Positions 59,458 to 64,000 of a stretch of DNA of 64,000 nucleotides are shown here, in pieces. The stretch is from positions 124,001-188,000 of the forward strand of contig WKFI01000019.1 of assembly GCA_014872875.1 (NCBI GenBank), read 5' to 3'. A program made the translations under genes and the position numbers. Position 1 is the first letter of the stretch. Every line of letters begins with the position of its first letter. The DNA is from Paracoccaceae bacterium. GTDB lineage: Bacteria > Pseudomonadota > Alphaproteobacteria > Rhodobacterales > Rhodobacteraceae. The notes beneath the pieces are model-generated. The model was given only the letters and a program-made list of their open reading frames with translations. It searched no databases and had not been told where the DNA came from.

Positions 59458-61908
59458 TCAGACTTTGACCCGCTCCGATTTCGGATCATACATCGGCTTT
59501 AGCGAAGCCTCCGCTTTCACCTTCACACCGCACACGTCGATTTCGTAGGTCGAAGCCAGAACGTCGGCAGCCTTCTCGCCTTCGCACGGAACGTATCCCA
59601 GACCGACAGCTGCACCCAACGTGTGACCGTAGTTGCCAGAGCTCAGGTAGCCCACATATTCGCCGTCCCGAAGGATCGGTTCGTTGTGGAATAGCAGAGG
59701 CTCGGCATCCGTCAGTTTGAACTGGAGCAACCGGTTCTTAGGACCCGTTTCCTTACGTTCGAGAACAGCGGCCTTGCCGATGAAGTCGTCTTTGTCAGTC
59801 TTGACGGCAAAGCCCAGACCGGCATCGATCACATGGTCCTCGCAGGTGATGTCATGACCGAAGTGGCGGAAGCCCTTTTCGATCCGGCAGCTGTCCATCA
59901 TGTGCATACCGCAGAGTTTCAGGCCCAGGTCCTGACCAGCTTCGAACAGTGTTTCGAAGGCATGACCAGCCATGTCGGCGCCCACATAGATCTCCCATCC
60001 CAGCTCGCCCACATAGGTCACCCGGTGCACGCGGGCCAACCCCATGCCCAGCTCGATTTCCTGCGCGGTGCCAAACGGGTTTGCTGCGTTCGAGAAATCA
60101 TTGGGCGACACCTTGCGGAGCAGATCCCGCGCATTTGGCCCCATGACCGCCAGAACACCTTCGCCAGCCGTCACATCCGTGATGACCACGTTGAAGTCAC
60201 CCTTGTTGCGCATCATCCAGGTTTGATCGGCCAACCGTGTCGCGGCCGGGGTCACAACCAGATAGGCGGTTTCGGACAGGCGGGTCACGGTGACATCCGC
60301 CTCGATCCCACCCCTGTTGTTCAGGAACTGAGTGTAAACGATCTTGCCCGCGGGCACGGACAGATTGGCACCGCAGATATAGTTCAGGAACTGCTCGGAA
60401 TCCGGTCCTTCCACACGGAGCTTACCGAACGAAGACATGTCATACATGCCGACGTTTTCGCGCACGGCGCGGTGTTCGGCAGCAGAGTTTTCGAACCAGT
60501 TCTGGCGCTTCCAGCTGTACTGGTATTCACGCTCCTGTCCTTCGTTGGCAAACCAGTTCGCGCGCTCCCAACCGCCCAGCTCGCCCATGACGGCGCCCTG
60601 CTCCAGCAGGTGATGGTGGAACGGGGTACGACGGACACCTCGTGCGGTCGCCTTTTGACGATAGGGGAAGTGGTCAGCATAAAGCAGACCCAAAGTCTCT
60701 TTCGAGCGTTCAAACAGGTAGTGTTTGTTGCCCTGGAACGGATGCATCCGGCTGATGTCCACGTCGCCCAGATCGAACGGCTTCTGACCTTCGTCCATCC
60801 ACTGCGCCAAAGCCATGCCAGCGCCACCTGCAGATTGGATCCCGATCGAGTTGAAGCCCGCAGCAACCCAGAAATTGTCCATCTCCGGTGCCAGGCCCAG
60901 ATGATAGGCGTCGTCCGGCGTAAAGGATTCCGGCCCATTGAAGAAGGTGTGAATACCCGCCTCGGCCAGCATCGGCATACGGTTACAGGCCGCTTCGAGG
61001 ATCGGTTCGAAATGGTCGAAGTCCTCGGGCAATTGGTCGAACTCGAAGCTGTCGGGAATGCCGTTCATCGCCCAAGGCTTGGCGTTGGGTTCAAAGGCAC
61101 CAAGCAGGATCTTTCCGGCATCTTCCTTGTAATAGGCACATTCATCCGGAACGCGCAGAACCGGCATCTGGGTCAGGCCCGAAATGCCTTCGGTCACGAT
61201 GTAGAAGTGCTCACAGGCGTGCAGCGGCACGTTGACGCCAGCCATGCGGCCAACCTCGTGACCCCACATGCCGGCGCAGTTCACCACCATATCGGCTTCG
61301 ATATGTCCCCTTTGCGAGCCATCATCAGACAACCAATCGACACCCGTAACGCGGCGCCCCTGCTTGGAAATTCCGGTGACCTTGATCCGCTCTTTAACCA
61401 GAGCTCCACGCTGGCGAGCGCCTTTGGCAAGAGCCAGAGCGATATTGGCCGGATCGCCCTGTCCATCCAGAGGCAGCCAGACGCCTGCAGTGACGTCTTC
61501 AATGTTCAGATGTTCGTATTTCTGCTTCACCTCGGTGGGCGAAATCTCTTCGACTTCGACGCCGAATGCGCGGGCCATCGCGGCTTGGCGGAAGATCTCT
61601 TCCTTGCGTTCTTCCGTCAACGCGACGGTGATCGAACCGCAGCGCTTGAAGCCTGTGGCGACACCTGTTTCTGCTTCCAGAGACCCGTAAAGTTCCTGGC
61701 TGTATTTTGCCAGCTTTGTCATGTTGGCGGTCGCACGCAACTGGGCAATCAAGCCTGCAGCATGCCAGGTGGTGCCACTGGTCAGCTGTTTGCGCTCCAG
61801 CAGGACAACGTCTTTCCAGCCCAGTTTCGTCAGGTGGTAGGCCACCGAACAGCCAATAACACCGCCACCGATGACGACTACGCGCGCCTTGTTGGGAAGT
61901 TCACTCAT
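59458..61908 (-). CDS. Dimethylglycine/sarcosine dehydrogenase-like flavoprotein (FAD + GcvT domains)
   Basis: An 816-residue two-domain enzyme. The FAD domain has VVVIGGGVIGCSVAYHLTKLG (10-30) and the flavin-linked histidine H49 in LTSGTTWHAAGL. The C-terminal GcvT-like folate-binding half runs from about 440 to the end (HRAVRENVGMYDMSSFGKLRVEGPDSEQFLNY). Such enzymes demethylate N-methylglycines and pass the carbon to tetrahydrofolate or release formaldehyde. GGAGGAG precedes the ATG at 61908. Dimethylglycine or sarcosine is the best guess; related substrates are possible. Confidence 0.9.
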   Translation of the reverse strand: MSELPNKARVVVIGGGVIGCSVAYHLTKLGWKDVVLLERKQLTSGTTWHAAGLIAQLRATANMTKLAKYSQELYGSLEAETGVATGFKRCGSITVALTEERKEEIFRQAAMARAFGVEVEEISPTEVKQKYEHLNIEDVTAGVWLPLDGQGDPANIALALAKGARQRGALVKERIKVTGISKQGRRVTGVDWLSDDGSQRGHIEADMVVNCAGMWGHEVGRMAGVNVPLHACEHFYIVTEGISGLTQMPVLRVPDECAYYKEDAGKILLGAFEPNAKPWAMNGIPDSFEFDQLPEDFDHFEPILEAACNRMPMLAEAGIHTFFNGPESFTPDDAYHLGLAPEMDNFWVAAGFNSIGIQSAGGAGMALAQWMDEGQKPFDLGDVDISRMHPFQGNKHYLFERSKETLGLLYADHFPYRQKATARGVRRTPFHHHLLEQGAVMGELGGWERANWFANEGQEREYQYSWKRQNWFENSAAEHRAVRENVGMYDMSSFGKLRVEGPDSEQFLNYICGANLSVPAGKIVYTQFLNNRGGIEADVTVTRLSETAYLVVTPAATRLADQTWMMRNKGDFNVVITDVTAGEGVLAVMGPNARDLLRKVSPNDFSNAANPFGTAQEIELGMGLARVHRVTYVGELGWEIYVGADMAGHAFETLFEAGQDLGLKLCGMHMMDSCRIEKGFRHFGHDITCEDHVIDAGLGFAVKTDKDDFIGKAAVLERKETGPKNRLLQFKLTDAEPLLFHNEPILRDGEYVGYLSSGNYGHTLGAAVGLGYVPCEGEKAADVLASTYEIDVCGVKVKAEASLKPMYDPKSERVKV

Positions 61909-61991
61909 ATCGCTCCTCCGCAAATTCGATTTGCCCTGCTTTTACACGAACAGGCGACAAGAAATGCATCAAAAGCGTCAGACTCCCGAGC

Positions 61992-62984
61992 CTATTCTCC
62001 ATCTCCGCCTGCACGGCGGCTTTTCCTTACGGCAAATGGAGTTATCCCGAAAAAGCTCTTGTAGAGACCCGAGAAGCCGCTGGGGAAACCACAGGCCAGA
62101 CCGATCTCGCGCACGCTCATCGTGGTATTCAAAAGCAGGTTGTTGGCCTTGCTCAGCCGCATTTCGCGATAAAACGTGTTAGGTGTCGTTGCCAGAAAGG
62201 TCTTGAACTTGCGTTCCAGCGATCGGGTCGAAATCCCCAGCATGTCCACGATTTCACTGATCGGCACCGGATCTTCCATGTTGTCCTGCATGATCCGGAT
62301 GCAGTGATCCAAATCGCCATCCCCGGTCATGGTTGGTTTCACGCCGGAAAAGGGCTGCAGCGAGCCAAAATCGCGTACCTGTTCATGCAGCATGATATTG
62401 GCAACGGTCATCTGAGTGGCCGAAGACACCAAACGCCCGATCAGGGCCAATACCACATCCACGGTCGCGCCCATGCCGGCACAGGTCACGACGGGTCCGG
62501 TATCCGATGCAATGGCGTGGCTTGAATCAAACATTCCCAGCCGTTCGCGCAGCAAGGCCGAGTTCTCCCAATGCGTTGTATGACCACCTGCATCACTGCC
62601 GTTGTCGCGGATGTACCGGCTTGCCGCCTCGGCCAGCAGATAGACCTTGCACCCACGATAGGTGTAGGAACCGATAGTCTGTGTCAAAGATAATGCCGGG
62701 CTGTCGGGATCCGCGTTTCCAACAACGAACAGGAAGTCGACATCGGGTTTCTGAACAAACGGTTCGGTTTCCACGAAAGCACCGCTGCCGGATGCAACGC
62801 GCCCACCTTTGGCCGAGCGATACGCCCAGGTGAACGGCGGCTGAGCAACGGTGCGGTTAGCGATGCGCAAAAGATCGGTGATGGCCGCCAGTTCGGTCAG
62901 GACAAACCCGTCTGCGACGATGATGTCGAAGCTCCAGACCTTCTGTCCGGTCTCCAAACTCTTTTGCCTCTGATGCGCGCCCAT
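61992..62984 (-). CDS. GlxA-family AraC-type regulator (GbdR-like)
   Basis: A 330-residue protein with an N-terminal DJ-1/PfpI-like sensor domain (about 15-195; nucleophile region VTCAGMGATVDVVLALIGRLV) and a C-terminal AraC domain (about 220-330; ISEIVDMLGISTRSLERKFKTFLATTPNTFYREMRLSKANNLLLNTTMSVREIGLACGFPSGFSGLYKSFF). GbdR, of this layout, activates choline and glycine-betaine catabolism. It lies between BHMT-like and dehydrogenase genes, consistent with that role. GGAGG precedes the ATG at 62984; a GTG at 62987 is an alternative. Confidence 0.9.
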   Translation of the reverse strand: MGAHQRQKSLETGQKVWSFDIIVADGFVLTELAAITDLLRIANRTVAQPPFTWAYRSAKGGRVASGSGAFVETEPFVQKPDVDFLFVVGNADPDSPALSLTQTIGSYTYRGCKVYLLAEAASRYIRDNGSDAGGHTTHWENSALLRERLGMFDSSHAIASDTGPVVTCAGMGATVDVVLALIGRLVSSATQMTVANIMLHEQVRDFGSLQPFSGVKPTMTGDGDLDHCIRIMQDNMEDPVPISEIVDMLGISTRSLERKFKTFLATTPNTFYREMRLSKANNLLLNTTMSVREIGLACGFPSGFSGLYKSFFGITPFAVRKSRRAGGDGE

Positions 62985-62996
62985 CACACTCCTCCG

Positions 62997-63893
62997 TCAG
63001 GTGATCACGTGACCAGCCGCCCGCAGGCGTTTTGCCAATTCGGCAATGTGAGCAGGACCAACTTCGCAACAACCACCAACTATGGTTGCGCCCTGATCGA
63101 CCCACGTCATGGCGAATTCGGCATAAGCCTCGGGCCCCAGGTCAACCCGTACCTCCAACGCGTCCACGGTTGGCCTGTCCTGCAGGAAACCTTCGGAAAT
63201 CCGGGTAAATCCATTTGCATAGGCGCCAAAAGGTTTGCCCAGTGGTTTGATCAGATCCAGTGCCGTTTCAATGACTTCCGGGCGGGAGCAGTTCACCAGA
63301 ACTGCGTCCGGGGCGTATTTGTCGACAATGGAAGCCAAATCGCCAACCTGCTCCCCCGATCTCAGACGGGTGCCATCGTCGTCCATGACCGTCACCGCCA
63401 GCCAGACCGGCTTGCCCGCATCGACCAACCCCATCAAAGCCCCTTCTGCCTGTTCGACAGAGGAGGCGGTTTCAATCAGGAACAGATCCACCCGGTCCTT
63501 CATCAGATCTGCCAATTCACGATACAACGGAGCAGCCTCGGCCGGTGGCGGGCATATGTCCGGCCTGTAAGACGCTGCCAAGGGGCCAAGAGAGGCCGCA
63601 ATCCTGCCAGGGCCATGCGCATCCCGCGCAATTTCGGCCTCACACAGAGCCGTGTCCAGAAGCTCTTCGAACTTGTCTTCGATATTGGCAAAAGGCAAAC
63701 GATCACGATGCACCGCATAGGTGTTGGTCGTTGCGGTGGTCGCGCCAACATCAAAGTAATCTTTGTGAACGGCCCGGACCAGTTCACGATGCTCCAGCAT
63801 CACAGACGTGGACCAAAGCGGAGTTGCTCTGTCGCCCGCACGCCTTACCAATTCCTGGCCAATGGAGCCATCAAGCAAAGTGATCTCAGTCAT
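62997..63893 (-). CDS. Betaine-homocysteine S-methyltransferase-type zinc enzyme
   Basis: A 298-residue methyltransferase of the BHMT/MetH-homocysteine-binding family. Zinc ligands are C202 (VNCSRPEV) and C275/C276 (VGGCCEVGP). LLDGSIGQELVRR is the family start. It transfers a methyl from a betaine-type donor to a thiol acceptor. Human BHMT is about 400 residues; this short form is usual in bacteria. CAGGAG precedes the ATG, which overlaps the MDR stop by 4 bases. Glycine betaine as methyl donor would give dimethylglycine for the dehydrogenase nearby. Confidence 0.88.
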   Translation of the reverse strand: MTEITLLDGSIGQELVRRAGDRATPLWSTSVMLEHRELVRAVHKDYFDVGATTATTNTYAVHRDRLPFANIEDKFEELLDTALCEAEIARDAHGPGRIAASLGPLAASYRPDICPPPAEAAPLYRELADLMKDRVDLFLIETASSVEQAEGALMGLVDAGKPVWLAVTVMDDDGTRLRSGEQVGDLASIVDKYAPDAVLVNCSRPEVIETALDLIKPLGKPFGAYANGFTRISEGFLQDRPTVDALEVRVDLGPEAYAEFAMTWVDQGATIVGGCCEVGPAHIAELAKRLRAAGHVIT

Positions 63894-64000
63894 GTCGTCT
63901 CCTGCTGTGGGATCAAAACCAGTTTTCCTGGTAGTGTTTTTGACATGAAATCGTCCTGTGCTTGGCGGATTTGGTCAAGCGGGTAAGTCGCAGACACCAG
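63890..64000 (-). CDS. MDR (quinone oxidoreductase/zinc alcohol dehydrogenase) family protein, C-terminal fragment
   Basis: The last 36 codons are in the window: LVSATYPLDQIRQAQDDF, then MSKTLPGKLVLIPQQETT and stop. YPLxxIxxAQ...PGKLVLIP is the usual end of medium-chain dehydrogenase/reductase proteins. The stop overlaps the BHMT start (ATGA). The specific activity is not inferable from so short a part. Confidence 0.75.
   Translation of the reverse strand: MVSATYPLDQIRQAQDDFMSKTLPGKLVLIPQQETT

Noticed and set aside
59211-59548. Two small overlapping frames (61 and 103 codons) in the gap before the sulfatase
   Set aside because: They cross the perfect hairpin, lack ribosome sites and show no family resemblance.
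59833-62064. A 743-codon plus-strand frame opposite the dehydrogenase
   Set aside because: Its mirror frame encodes a flavoprotein with clear motifs from end to end. The plus-strand product has low-complexity His/Gln/Arg composition typical of antisense frames.

Overview
The window reads as a chromosomal segment of an alphaproteobacterium of the order Rhodobacterales, most likely a marine Roseobacter-group organism. The reasons are a GC-rich coding style throughout, very tight gene packing with many 4-base ATGA start/stop overlaps, and gene content typical of that group: heterotetrameric sarcosine oxidase, a dimethylglycine-dehydrogenase/betaine-homocysteine-methyltransferase cluster, several ABC importers, XRE-cupin regulators and a MocD/MocE-like pair. 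I see no tRNA, rRNA, CRISPR array, insertion sequence or phage gene. No gene-free stretch exceeds 300 bases; the largest are 290-296 bases.

Layout. 1-1.9 kb: start of glycerol kinase, then panBC. 2-9.9 kb: a peptide-type ABC importer with a fused two-ATPase subunit, followed by an aldehyde dehydrogenase, a small membrane protein and an EamA transporter. 9.9-18.2 kb: NAD metabolism (pncA/pncB salvage and a nadABC operon) with trhO and an amidase between them. 18.4-27 kb: lysine degradation through the aminoadipate route (lysine 6-dehydrogenase, piperideine-6-carboxylate dehydrogenase, Lrp and LysR regulators, aminotransferase, fused 2-oxoacid dehydrogenase E1, and a divergent FabD-like acyltransferase). 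27-33 kb: a LysR gene divergent from an M29/NicX-like protein, a MATE exporter, a desaturase/Rieske ferredoxin pair and an AEC carrier. 33-38.4 kb: the soxBDAG operon with a Rid-family gene. 38.4-42 kb: a VanA-like Rieske oxygenase between two XRE-cupin regulators, then an SGNH hydrolase and an NTF2-like gene.

42.1-56.5 kb is the most distinctive region. On the minus strand seven genes, all coupled by 1- or 4-base overlaps, encode an AstE/DoeB-like deacylase, an aldehyde dehydrogenase, a Rieske ring oxygenase, two tandem paralogues of unknown function, a DUF1116 protein and an amidase. Divergent from these are an aminotransferase and a two-subunit ThDP decarboxylase, then a LysR regulator and a complete polar-amino-acid ABC importer. 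Together they look like an import-and-degradation system for an amino-acid-like compound that I cannot name. The order of chemistry suggested is deacylation, transamination, decarboxylation, aldehyde oxidation, ring oxygenation and amide hydrolysis. The importer's binding protein lacks the aspartate that normally holds the alpha-amino group, which hints at an N-substituted ligand.

56.5-64 kb: rarD, a sulfatase that looks laterally acquired, and a methylated-glycine cluster (a dimethylglycine/sarcosine dehydrogenase-like flavoprotein, a GlxA/GbdR-like regulator, a BHMT-type methyltransferase and the end of an MDR oxidoreductase). With the sox operon, this gives the organism two routes that handle N-methylated glycines.
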